25,756 nucleotides of DNA from a virus. Below, one piece after another: positions 1 through 6,109 of this stretch (positions are counted from its first letter, which is position 1; every line of letters begins with the position of its first letter). The translations under genes and the position numbers were made by a program. The stretch spans positions 1 to 25,756 of IMG/VR virus record IMGVR_UViG_3300042542_001400; one strand, written 5' to 3'. The notes under the pieces are model-generated. The model was given only the letters and a program-made list of their open reading frames with translations, ran no database searches and had not been told where the DNA came from.

Positions 1-615
1 TTGTTCGCCAATTGTGCCATGCCCAGAATTGGCCGTTAATTGCTCAATAATGCCTTGAATCTCGAATCTTCTGCCATGTGTTGCAGTGATAGTCAATTCT
101 GACCTCAAGTCGGATAAAATCGAATCCTTGTGCAATTCCCATGCATCCGCCGGGATGATGCCCCTCCCAACCATGTGCCGGTACATGATGCCTCCACCAT
201 CCATGAATGTGCCATACCTCTGCCAATCTGCTTTCATTCGCTTCCACAATGCAGGATAATCCACTACCCTCTCAATTTTTACCTCTGATTGCCTTGCCAA
301 CATCATCACGTTATCCCTTAGCCACTGGCTTCGATGTTCGCTTCGTTTGTAAACTTTCACCCAATCATTGATTGTCTTGCCTGATATTGTCTTAAAATCG
401 CCTAATTCACCCTTTGCACCAAGATTGAAAATTAATGGCAATTCATCCCGGTATAAATTGCCATGCAGCATATTGATGTCAATTGCACAATGTTTGGCAA
501 TGGTTGCCAATTGCTCTGCCTCCGGAATGTGCCATCCGATATACTGGAATACGAATGTTAGCAATGGCATTATCTGCTCACTGGTTATGGGATTGTTTTT
601 GATGATTGTTCTCAT
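1..615 (-). CDS. Unknown phage protein, C-terminus beyond the left edge
   Basis: An open frame of 205 codons starts at ATG 615 and runs off the left edge without a stop. Its start overlaps the stop of the replication-initiation candidate by ATGA, so the two are translationally coupled. The protein begins MRTIIKNNPITSEQIMPLL and is mixed helical and fairly basic, with many Trp, His and Met (for example GGGIMYRHMVGRGIIPADAW at about residues 143-162). I see no Walker motif, zinc finger, signal peptide or membrane segment. I do not recognise the family. Its place after a DUF1376-like gene suggests a role in replication or early functions, which is inference only. The minus-strand frame at 44-247 and the plus-strand frame at 368-619 lie in other frames of this gene and are not real. 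Confidence 0.75.
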   Translation of the reverse strand, partial: MRTIIKNNPITSEQIMPLLTFVFQYIGWHIPEAEQLATIAKHCAIDINMLHGNLYRDELPLIFNLGAKGELGDFKTISGKTINDWVKVYKRSEHRSQWLRDNVMMLARQSEVKIERVVDYPALWKRMKADWQRYGTFMDGGGIMYRHMVGRGIIPADAWELHKDSILSDLRSELTITATHGRRFEIQGIIEQLTANSGHGTIGEQ

Positions 616-1367
616 TTGAATTCCGGTATTAATTGCGTTCCACTTTGCAGAATTTCCATTGCCTTTTTGACTTTATCCTCATTGCTCTGCTTTTTCGATT
701 CCCGAATGTCGGGAAAATCTCTTAGCCATGATTTCAAGGTCATGTATGCCGATTTATATTTTTTGGCCGCATCTTTCTTGTTCTCCAATGCCTCGCATTT
801 CTTCATTACTGCCTCCTTGCCATATTCCGCAATCAGATTCATCAATTGTTCCTCTGTGATTGGTTTCTGCATCTGCAACAAGGATGGGTAATGCTGAATG
901 ATGTATTCTCGCTTTTTTTCATCATGCCATTCGGATTTTTTTTCGCGATTTATTTTTAATTTATTTTTTTTTGAATCTAAATTATCATCTATATTTTCAT
1001 TTTCATTTTCATTTTCCATATGCTTAAGCATATGCTTATGCACTTGCTCTTTATCAGATTCTTTGTTTTTTTCTGTCAATCCATTGCGCCTGCGGCTTTC
1101 TGTGAATTTTGCCCGCTTCTCTTTTTCCTGATTCAATCTCTCATTCCAATACAAACCATCTTCACAAACGAATTTTTCAACGATGTTAGGCCAAGCTAAA
1201 TCAAAGCTACTGCCAAGCATATGCTTAGCATGTGCTAAAGTAAATTTTCCACGATTGAATTGGAGCATTAATAAATCCATGTAACATCCTTTTTCAAGAT
1301 GTGTCATGTGCATTGTGCCTCCTTGCCAATCACCGGGATAGAACAAAAAAGCAGGGTCTTTTGCCAT
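612..1367 (-). CDS. DUF1376-like phage replication-initiation candidate
   Basis: This is a 251-residue protein starting MAKDPAFLFYPGDWQGGT. The FYPGDW element followed by a helical segment (about residues 20-50) is typical of DUF1376-type winged-helix proteins that act as phage replisome organisers or initiators. A basic linker (KRAKFTESRRRNGL, about 85-98) leads to a low-complexity ENENENEN stretch. A helical C-terminal domain (about 150-245) includes a KSWLRDFP motif reminiscent of the helicase-loader-like ends of such proteins. The frame is open up to ATG 1430, adding 21 residues. I prefer ATG 1367 because the family normally starts just before the FYPGDW element and the extension reads through a hairpin and U-run. 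The initiator role is known for the family; its action here is inferred. Origin-like repeats lie inside the gene. Confidence 0.72.
   Translation of the reverse strand: MAKDPAFLFYPGDWQGGTMHMTHLEKGCYMDLLMLQFNRGKFTLAHAKHMLGSSFDLAWPNIVEKFVCEDGLYWNERLNQEKEKRAKFTESRRRNGLTEKNKESDKEQVHKHMLKHMENENENENIDDNLDSKKNKLKINREKKSEWHDEKKREYIIQHYPSLLQMQKPITEEQLMNLIAEYGKEAVMKKCEALENKKDAAKKYKSAYMTLKSWLRDFPDIRESKKQSNEDKVKKAMEILQSGTQLIPEFK
993..1016 (-). repeat. Four tandem ATTTTC hexamers (Glu-Asn repeat codons)
   Basis: Four perfect copies of ATTTTC read on the plus strand; on the minus strand they are GAAAAT units encoding Glu-Asn pairs. They sit at the end of a very AT-rich stretch (about 940-1016) inside the replication gene. 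Slippage in whole units would keep the reading frame. Confidence 0.9.
1017..1038. repeat. Nested perfect palindromes, origin-like repeat copy 1
   Basis: CATATGCTTAAGCATATG (1017-1034) is a perfect 18-base palindrome. It overlaps TAAGCATATGCTTA (1025-1038), a perfect 14-base palindrome. The core AAGCATATGCTT recurs at 1215-1226. The repeat directly abuts an AT-rich tract inside the replication-initiation candidate. Confidence 0.8.
1215..1238. repeat. AAGCATATGCTT palindrome plus inverted repeat, origin-like copy 2
   Basis: AAGCATATGCTT at 1215-1226 is an exact second copy of the 12-base palindrome at 1026-1037. It is followed immediately by TTAGCA-TG-TGCTAA (1225-1238), a second inverted repeat with related half-sites. 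Both lie in the region encoding the N-terminal domain of the replication gene. I saw no full copy elsewhere in the window. Confidence 0.8.
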
Positions 1368-1434
1368 AAAAAAGAAAACCCGGCTTCCATGCATCGGAAA
1401 GGCCTGAGACATTAGGCCATGCACATCCACCGGG
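1368..1434 (-). promoter_or_regulatory. Structured leader with terminator-like hairpin before the replication gene
   Basis: On the minus strand, CCCGG (1434-1430) can pair with CCGGG (1383-1379), enclosing an inner hairpin GGCCT/AGGCC (1418-1414 with 1405-1401, 8-base loop). The outer stem is followed at once by the U-rich run TTTTCTTTTTT and then ATG 1367. This resembles an intrinsic terminator directly abutting the start codon, so an attenuator is possible. The outer stem is only five pairs with a long interior. If translation starts at ATG 1430 instead, the same bases are coding. Confidence 0.4.
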
Positions 1435-1496
1435 ATTTATTTTTGATTTTTTCATTGTCTCCTTGCCTCGCATTTCCGATGCGATTTTTCGGCATT

Positions 1497-1527
1497 CAAA
1501 TATAGCAATTATTCGTCAATTTCCAAA
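1497..1527 (-). promoter_or_regulatory. Bacteroidota-type promoter for the replication gene
   Basis: Read on the minus strand, TTTG (1527-1524), exactly 19 bases, then TATATTTG (1504-1497) match the Bacteroidota sigma-ABfr consensus TTTG/TTG-N19-TAnnTTTG in every defined position. Transcription would start near 1490, giving a leader of about 120 bases before ATG 1367. The promoter overlaps the 3' end of the upstream zinc-finger gene. Confidence 0.7.
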
Positions 1528-1802
1528 GCCTCTGCCTCTGCTTCTTCCCTGAGGCAATCTTCGCATTCTTTTGGAAAAATATCGCAACATGGAACATCAA
1601 TGATGCCATGCCCATTGCAGGTATCGCATTGCTTTTCAATTGGCCTATGTTTTGCCGGCCAATTGTCCTCATCTTCAATGATTCTTGTTCCGTTCTCACA
1701 ATCGGGGCAATCTGCCTGATATGTGTGCGGAGCAACTCGGCCAAGCAATTGCACTGATGTTTTCTCATTGTAGCAATTGCGTAATGTGATTAGGTTGTTC
1801 AT
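1509..1802 (-). CDS. Small zinc-finger protein with a DnaJ-type cysteine motif
   Basis: This is a 97-residue acidic protein. Cysteine pairs CPDC (residues 32-35) and CDTCNGHG (59-66) form a likely zinc site, and the second matches the CxxCxGxG repeat of DnaJ zinc fingers. Further cysteines follow at 72-73 and in CEDC (80-83). The tail is Glu/Asp-rich. No J domain is present, so it is not a chaperone of the DnaJ class as such. Small proteins with DnaJ-like fingers are common in phage early regions, but their roles are mostly unknown. The leader upstream of ATG 1802 is nearly identical to that of the upstream gene. The overlapping frame at 1496-1768 has no such motifs and is a shadow. Confidence 0.75.
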   Translation of the reverse strand: MNNLITLRNCYNEKTSVQLLGRVAPHTYQADCPDCENGTRIIEDEDNWPAKHRPIEKQCDTCNGHGIIDVPCCDIFPKECEDCLREEAEAEALEIDE

Positions 1803-1822
1803 AGTGTGTGATTTGATGGTTT
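1803..1822 (-). repeat. Conserved leader repeat, copy 1
   Basis: On the minus strand AAACCATCAAATCACACACT lies directly against ATG 1802. It matches the bases against ATG 2356 except for one inserted A and the last base. With no Shine-Dalgarno sequence in either place, this A- and C-rich element may be the ribosome-docking leader or a regulator's binding site. Confidence 0.7.
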
Positions 1823-1870
1823 ATGGTTGGTTAAGGGTGCAGGACTGGCCTCTGGTTTCTTTTTTCTTTT

Positions 1871-2356
1871 TCACTTGTAAATAGTTATCTGTTTTTTAGG
1901 AATATGAACTTTAGCCATTGCAGGAAACTCTAACTGATTTATAATCTTTTCATCTTCATCACTTACATATCCGTTAGTTCCTTCACCATCTATAACCAAC
2001 CTACGCAAATTTGCACCGTATTTATTTTCATAAAATTTAATCAATTCGGCTAATTTATCGTAATCAATAACTTCAATTTTTTGTGCTGTTTTTATTGGAG
2101 CATATTCTCCAAGTGTTTTCCAACTATGTGGCATTTCGCACAATCTTTGATATGAATTGGACAACCGTTTTTCGTTTCTTTTCCCGATAACAAAATCCTT
2201 TGCAACCCCTTTTTCGATTACTGCTTTAGGTATCCAACATTCAAAAAATAGCTGTTTATGCTTTTTTACTCCATCAGATGTTGTTTCAAAATAAGGAACT
2301 TTAGCAAAAATCGCTTTTTCAGTTTCTTTTACTACTTCAAAATTAAACTGTGCCAT
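1871..2356 (-). CDS. Unknown early phage protein, 161 residues
   Basis: The protein starts MAQFNFEVVKETEKAIFAKV and is rich in Lys and Glu with short beta-like stretches. It has a helical middle (about 90-112, KLAELIKFYENKYG) and a C-terminus ending IPKKQITIYK. I recognise no domain and see no membrane segment or signal peptide. The frame is open up to 2443. ATG 2356 is preferred because the 20 bases in front of it are almost the same as those in front of the next gene's ATG (1802), and the extra 29 residues look random. It stands divergent to the plus-strand gene at 2609. A function cannot be assigned. Confidence 0.65.
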   Translation of the reverse strand: MAQFNFEVVKETEKAIFAKVPYFETTSDGVKKHKQLFFECWIPKAVIEKGVAKDFVIGKRNEKRLSNSYQRLCEMPHSWKTLGEYAPIKTAQKIEVIDYDKLAELIKFYENKYGANLRRLVIDGEGTNGYVSDEDEKIINQLEFPAMAKVHIPKKQITIYK

Positions 2357-2377
2357 TGTGTGTGATTTTGATGGTTT
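2357..2377 (-). repeat. Conserved leader repeat, copy 2
   Basis: On the minus strand the bases AAACCATCAAAATCACACAC followed by A abut ATG 2356. This is the partner of the copy at 1803-1822. A further partial copy (GTGTGATTTGA on the plus strand, 2381-2391) lies just upstream. The repeat supports ATG 2356 as the true start. Confidence 0.7.
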
Positions 2378-2485
2378 TTTGTGTGATTTGACACTGCAAA
2401 TATCAGCAAACTTTTTTAATAATATCATCCCCCACCACCCCAAAACACACTTTTTTCCTAACTCGCTGAAAATCAGCCTATTTAA

Positions 2486-2521
2486 TTTCGTGCAAACCTG
2501 CCTAAATTCTCAATATCTTTG
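2486..2521 (+). promoter_or_regulatory. Bacteroidota-type promoter facing the spanin-like gene
   Basis: TATCTTTG at 2514-2521 fits the TAnnTTTG -7 element exactly. The -33 element is poorer: TTTCGTG at 2486-2492, about 21 bases upstream. Transcription would begin near 2528. The 252-base divergent gap 2357-2608 holds this promoter, the following hairpin and a weak minus-strand -7 candidate (GATATTTG, 2404-2397). Confidence 0.5.
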
Positions 2522-2562
2522 TGGTCTATCATGCGGTGGTGACCTCATGTGTGAATTTGATG

Positions 2563-2598
2563 ACCGCTGCCGGGTAACACTTGCAGCGGTTTTTTTTT
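2563..2598 (+). terminator. Strong intrinsic terminator upstream of a gene (attenuator or end of a short RNA)
   Basis: ACCGCTGC (2563-2570) pairs perfectly with GCAGCGGT (2583-2590) across a 12-base loop and is followed by nine T residues (2590-2598). It lies only about 35 bases after the predicted transcription start and 10 bases before ATG 2609. The transcript would therefore either end as a roughly 70-base RNA or read through into the gene. GCGGT at 2533-2537 could also pair with ACCGC 2563-2567 and would compete with the terminator. Confidence 0.8.
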
Positions 2599-2608
2599 CT
2601 CAAAATCC

Positions 2609-3175
2609 ATGAAAACAACTCAAATCTTAATCATCATTGGCTTCAACATCCTGACCGCCATAATCGTGTATTTCCTTGCCAAAAACGGCCATGAAACCAT
2701 CACCAAAGCCACAACAATAATTCATCGTGATACAACTGCAATTCATTCCCATTACCCATCAACATACATCACCAAAAATTTTCACATTGATTCCTCAAGA
2801 ATAATCATTCCGGATGTCATTGATACCGCTGCCATCATTGAAAGATTTTTCACCGCAAAAAACTATCGCCAAACAATCAATGAGAATGATGTGGAGGTGA
2901 CAATCAATGATTCAATCTCAATGAATTCCCTACTCAATCGCTCGGTGAGCATTCGCAATAATCGTGAAACAAGAATCGAAACAATACTGCCATCACCACC
3001 AATGCCGACATTCTCATTCTATGCCGGAATTCGTGCAGGATATATCCAACGCTCAACCATCCCGGTGATGGTGCAGCCAGTTATCGGAATAAGATTCAAA
3101 GAAAAATGGAATGCTGATGCAGGAATTGACTTATTGAATCGCGCTGCCGTTGTTGGTTTGTATCGTAAACTCTGA
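2609..3175 (+). CDS. Membrane-anchored protein, Rz/spanin-like candidate
   Basis: This is a 188-residue protein with one N-terminal membrane segment (about residues 5-23, ILIIIGFNILTAIIVYFLA) and a short basic-poor cytoplasmic end. A long periplasmic-type region follows, rich in Thr, Ile and Asn, with a possible helical part (about 70-120) and a beta-like C-terminus containing FYAGIRAGYI. The shape fits small anchored proteins often found beside Bacteroidota phage lysis genes and would suit an inner-membrane spanin, though I see no diagnostic motif. It is one of only two plus-strand genes. It converges with the DUF5675 gene and overlaps its last 45 bases tail to tail. It has its own promoter and a terminator-like leader. 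Confidence 0.65.
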   Translation: MKTTQILIIIGFNILTAIIVYFLAKNGHETITKATTIIHRDTTAIHSHYPSTYITKNFHIDSSRIIIPDVIDTAAIIERFFTAKNYRQTINENDVEVTINDSISMNSLLNRSVSIRNNRETRIETILPSPPMPTFSFYAGIRAGYIQRSTIPVMVQPVIGIRFKEKWNADAGIDLLNRAAVVGLYRKL

Positions 3176-3697
3176 TCCTCTATCAACCTTGCACCATACA
3201 TCATTGCCGGCCATTAATTGCCGCATCACCATCGGGTAGAATTTCTGCATATAGAATGCCCGGCTTTGCACCACTGCATCCCTGCCATCCACAACGCCAA
3301 TCCTTGCCCCTACCAATGGGCATCCTAATGATTCCTTGTCTGTGTTTCCCCAATGGAACATAACGTGCTGAAATTGCGGAATGCCTGAAATCTCAATCAT
3401 GGGATGGTTGGAGGAAAATCGCCTTAAATCAGGATTGTCATTTCCTCCCAATGCATGATATTGTTTGCGGTGCATCAATTCAAACGTGCCTTTATCCCAA
3501 TAATACTCACCACTCATGGATGGTGAATGCCTTGTCTTAACGCGATATGTTCCCGGCCAAATTGCCGTTTCACCATGCACCTTTGTTTGCCTTAATTCAT
3601 CCTCGCAAACATAGCCAATCAAACGGCCATCAATCTCCAATGGCGAGATAGTCCAATCGGCTTTCCTGATTATTGGAAAACAAATGCGAATTATCAT
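3131..3697 (-). CDS. DUF5675 family protein, probable endolysin-type lysis enzyme
   Basis: This 188-residue protein has the layout of DUF5675 proteins: an N-terminal beta strand region, GTYRVKTRHSPS (49-60), HPMIEI (98-103), then HVMFHWGNTDKESLGCPLVG (111-130) with a His (115) and Cys (126) spaced as in the family. That His...GCxxVG arrangement resembles L,D-transpeptidase-like catalytic sites, and the family is thought to act on cell-wall peptidoglycan. The lysis role is inferred from this and from the holin-like gene directly upstream, which overlaps its start by ATGA. The last 45 bases overlap the plus-strand spanin-like gene. The window's only GATC falls inside this overlap and just beyond it. 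Confidence 0.75.
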   Translation of the reverse strand: MIIRICFPIIRKADWTISPLEIDGRLIGYVCEDELRQTKVHGETAIWPGTYRVKTRHSPSMSGEYYWDKGTFELMHRKQYHALGGNDNPDLRRFSSNHPMIEISGIPQFQHVMFHWGNTDKESLGCPLVGARIGVVDGRDAVVQSRAFYMQKFYPMVMRQLMAGNDVWCKVDRGSEFTIQTNNGSAIQ

Positions 3698-3951
3698 ATC
3701 TCTTTTTCTGATGGCTCAGGCTTTGAATCTTTATCCTTCCACAATGTAATTATCTGCTCTGCGGTAACAATACCCAGTGCAACCAATATCACAACGCAAT
3801 CAGCAATAAGGAAAGAAACCGGGTCACTCTGCCCATGCTTCCAATGCATGAATGCCGCCATCACAACGAATGCGAATGCAGTCAGTTTTCTTGCTGATGC
3901 ATTTTGGCCGTTATTGGCCGTAAATCCAAAAAATTTGAATAGCTTTTTCAT
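3694..3951 (-). CDS. Holin-like protein with two membrane segments
   Basis: This is an 85-residue protein with a basic N-terminus (MKKLFKFFGF), a first hydrophobic segment at about 22-37 and a second at about 47-69. It ends in a charged tail (KDKDSKPEPSEKEI). Small size, two membrane spans, a charged C-terminus and coupling by overlap to the DUF5675 gene all fit a class II holin. Holins are too diverse to be identified by sequence alone, so the role rests on topology and neighbours. Confidence 0.6.
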   Translation of the reverse strand: MKKLFKFFGFTANNGQNASARKLTAFAFVVMAAFMHWKHGQSDPVSFLIADCVVILVALGIVTAEQIITLWKDKDSKPEPSEKEI

Positions 3952-4307
3952 TTTAACCTCTCCGCAATTTCAATCTTAAAATTGTAATGCTGGTCTTTCA
4001 AATGGTCGATTTTATCATGCAGTTTATCCATCTGCTCTGTCATCTCTCTGCCTTGCTCCTGAATGAATATCCGGATATTGGTCTGCATCTGTCCGATGTT
4101 CTTTTCAAGGTGAATCAAATCACCATTCAACTTTTCAATTGTTCGCTTAAATTCCATTCTATCTGTGTTTGTGGCTTCCTCAATGGCATCTGCCCTAAAT
4201 TCCAATTTGTCAATTCGCGAATTCAAACGTAACGCCACCCCAATCAATGTGATGAATAAGCCAATGATGCCAATGATTTCCTTAGTGATGATTATCTCAG
4301 AAAGCAT
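3948..4307 (-). CDS. Membrane-anchored coiled-coil protein in the lysis cassette
   Basis: This 119-residue protein has one hydrophobic span near its N-terminus (about 8-28, EIIGIIGLFITLIGVALRL). The rest is a long heptad-patterned coiled coil (about 30-115), ending IAERLK. The order, anchor then coil, is the mirror image of XhlA-like proteins and also resembles i-spanins. Its start overlaps the preceding gene by 16 bases and its stop overlaps the holin-like start by ATGA. The coil points away from the membrane. A role in lysis timing or envelope fusion is a guess from context. Confidence 0.6.
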   Translation of the reverse strand: MLSEIIITKEIIGIIGLFITLIGVALRLNSRIDKLEFRADAIEEATNTDRMEFKRTIEKLNGDLIHLEKNIGQMQTNIRIFIQEQGREMTEQMDKLHDKIDHLKDQHYNFKIEIAERLK

Positions 4308-4687
4308 GATATATATGTGAAAATTCCCAATGCAAACATGACATATCTTGCATTGTAGGAAAAGTTAATTTCTGCGGATGATGTTGCTGATGGCTCTGAT
4401 TGCCACCTATCTGTGTACACATCATCATCAATATCATTTCTGTGCGAATACATCGCACCATTGTGGATGAATGGAAATACCAATAAATGCCCCAATGCCA
4501 ATAATGGATTCATGCAGGATGCAGCAACAAACACTGATGCCCGAATGTAAACCAATAACCTTGTTTTATGAGGATTAAATCCGAACACTGGATTCCTTGC
4601 CCAAACGTGCCAAAATAATGCTTCAAAACGTCCAATAAAGATGCAGAATGCAACCCACGATAATATGGCTAATGCTATCAATATCAT
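4292..4687 (-). CDS. Small membrane protein of unknown function
   Basis: This 131-residue protein has an N-terminal hydrophobic segment (about 1-20), a second hydrophobic region (about 46-75, with VFVAASCMNPLLALGHLLVF) and a C-terminal one (about 112-130). It therefore probably spans the membrane three times. A polar acidic loop (RNDIDDDVYTDRWQSEP, 83-99) separates the last two. I do not recognise the family. The ATGA start overlap with the upstream tail appendage gene and the 16-base overlap with the next gene place it at the head of the membrane and lysis cassette. It could be another holin-type or accessory lysis protein. Confidence 0.55.
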   Translation of the reverse strand: MILIALAILSWVAFCIFIGRFEALFWHVWARNPVFGFNPHKTRLLVYIRASVFVAASCMNPLLALGHLLVFPFIHNGAMYSHRNDIDDDVYTDRWQSEPSATSSAEINFSYNARYVMFALGIFTYISCFLR

Positions 4688-5292
4688 AATTCAGGAATGA
4701 GCATTGCGATTACATAAACAACAATATCACCATCCCCTGCCGATGCAGCGGTCACATTAACCTGAATCTTGTCATTCGTGTATTGTGATTGGTCTGCTGT
4801 TGGCTCAATTGCCATCATCTGCCCATTGAATGATGCGGTTTCAAAACCAAATGTGCCTGCCTTTGAGGTGAAAATTGCCCTTGCCGCATTCTCCATCTGA
4901 ACTTCAAAGATGAATCCCCCATTCATTGCGGTGGTCACAAAATTGTAAACAAAATGACAATTCAAAACATGATAACGATATCCGGATGGTGGCTTTCCGG
5001 TGATGTCGAAAAATCCTCCTGCAACAAGGTCAGCATTCGTCAATGCAAGTGAATATAACTTCGGCACAAATGGCACTGCCGTTGTTCCAATAATGTCGGC
5101 AACTGCTCCACTGGTCGGCACTTCATTATTATCATCATTCAGCGATGTCTTGACATCATCAATCCAATTCACCAATGAATCATTCAGAGCATTCTCAACT
5201 GCCCGATGCAATGCCGGTGTAATGGCCTCGCTCGTATTGTCAGCGATATTCGCTGCAATCAATGCCGATAATGATGCTCTGCTAATTGCCAT
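4684..5292 (-). CDS. Phage structural protein, probable tail appendage
   Basis: This is a 202-residue protein. The N-terminal 65 residues (ISRASLSALIAANIADNTSE, then HRAVENALNDSLVNWID) form a helical module often seen at the start of Bacteroidota phage tail-region proteins, and it reads into a VPTSGAVADII segment like those in fibre proteins. The C-terminal part (about 80-202) is beta-rich with FIFEVQMENAARAIF and ends in a hydrophobic strand (DIVVYVIAMLIPEL). It lacks a signal peptide. It sits at the end of the baseplate block and just before the lysis cassette, where fibre or tail-tip genes are often found. A virion location is likely, but the exact role is unknown. Confidence 0.55.
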   Translation of the reverse strand: MAISRASLSALIAANIADNTSEAITPALHRAVENALNDSLVNWIDDVKTSLNDDNNEVPTSGAVADIIGTTAVPFVPKLYSLALTNADLVAGGFFDITGKPPSGYRYHVLNCHFVYNFVTTAMNGGFIFEVQMENAARAIFTSKAGTFGFETASFNGQMMAIEPTADQSQYTNDKIQVNVTAASAGDGDIVVYVIAMLIPEL

Positions 5293-5294
5293 AA

Positions 5295-5801
5295 TTAATC
5301 ATACCCTGAGGAATATGCTGCATCCTGATACGATTTGCCAGTGACATTTGTTGCCATGTCAATCGTTCCACCTGCTGCCGTTCCCGGTTGTGTCAAAAAT
5401 ATGTACAGATTAAGGTCACTGACCTTATTTAAGTTAAATTTGAAATTTCTGCCTTTTGCCAAAATATAAGACAATGGCAGATTATCGGAATTGCGAATCA
5501 TCTCCACAACTCTGTCAATCGTTCCTAATGTCATCAATGCCACATCGAATATGCTTTGATTTTCAATGCCAGTGTATATCTTATCACCTGAATCAACTGC
5601 AGCACTTGTCAATTGAATGCCCGGCACAATTGCCACCACCAATGATTCATCATAATAGGCAATGCCGGGATTTGATGTGTTGAAATCAGGAAAGATTGCA
5701 GGATTGTCTAATACCAATTGCACTGCCATTGATACGCTGCCATAAGTCTTGATGGCAACATCAAACACACTCATTCCATTCAATACCTGATATTCTGCCA
5801 T
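5295..5801 (-). CDS. Tail protein with two LysM-like repeats (Tail X-like)
   Basis: This is a 168-residue protein. Two related segments, GMSVFDVAIKTYGSVSMAVQ (9-28) with VLDNP after it and NQSIFDVALMTLGTIDRVVE (about 81-100) with MIRNSDNLP after it, share the pattern of a LysM-like fold. Each is followed by a glycine and proline-rich strand region. Contractile phages carry LysM proteins such as P2 gpX at the tail hub, and this gene lies right after the gp25-like gene, so a small baseplate or hub role fits. The C-terminus (GTAAGGTIDMATNVTG) looks flexible. Its start overlaps the stop of the gp25-like gene (TAATG). Confidence 0.65.
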   Translation of the reverse strand: MAEYQVLNGMSVFDVAIKTYGSVSMAVQLVLDNPAIFPDFNTSNPGIAYYDESLVVAIVPGIQLTSAAVDSGDKIYTGIENQSIFDVALMTLGTIDRVVEMIRNSDNLPLSYILAKGRNFKFNLNKVSDLNLYIFLTQPGTAAGGTIDMATNVTGKSYQDAAYSSGYD

Positions 5802-6109
5802 TACTGCCTTATTGCCGTTACCTGATAACTGAATTGATTGTCAATAATCTTCGGTGTGACAAGGATATCAGAAAACCCATCAATCTGCAATTGCTCCAAT
5901 ATAACCCTTTCAAATTCTTGCGATGGCCGATTGTTGCTCAGATAATTTCCTGCCGAACATCCCATTGCAGGATATTCTTTCCACCATGTCGGGAATGCCT
6001 CAATGATATCATGAATGTTCTGATTATTGGATGCCTCAATGCCGAAATCACCATTGACTGCAATGATGTCCTGATTTTCCTCTGTGATATCGTAAAACTC
6101 AATTGCCAT
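5801..6109 (-). CDS. Baseplate wedge protein, gp25/GpW-like
   Basis: At 102 residues this has the size of gp25-like wedge proteins and the expected order of elements. DFGIEASNNQNIHDIIEAFP (21-40) contains the family's polar region before a helix. KEYPAMGCSAGNYLSN (44-59) matches the usual E-x-P-x-x-G element. The ILEQLQIDGF helix and a final beta strand follow. In T4 and Mu-like phages this protein joins the wedge to the hub and controls sheath contraction. It overlaps the spike gene by 11 bases. The assignment rests on size, the EYPAMG motif and gene order. Confidence 0.65.
   Translation of the reverse strand: MAIEFYDITEENQDIIAVNGDFGIEASNNQNIHDIIEAFPTWWKEYPAMGCSAGNYLSNNRPSQEFERVILEQLQIDGFSDILVTPKIIDNQFSYQVTAIRQ

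Noticed and set aside
1471-1488. Hairpin TCGCAT/ATGCGA followed by TTTTT, plus strand
   Set aside because: No plus-strand gene lies upstream and the stem is short; it probably reflects local sequence in the minus-strand leader.
1496-1768. Minus-strand 90-codon frame overlapping the zinc-finger gene
   Set aside because: Its reading frame lacks the ordered cysteine motifs; the 97-residue frame with CxxC pairs is far more convincing.
2357-2443. 29-residue N-terminal extension of the 1871-2356 gene
   Set aside because: The leader repeat shared with ATG 1802 places the start at 2356, and the extension has no coding character.
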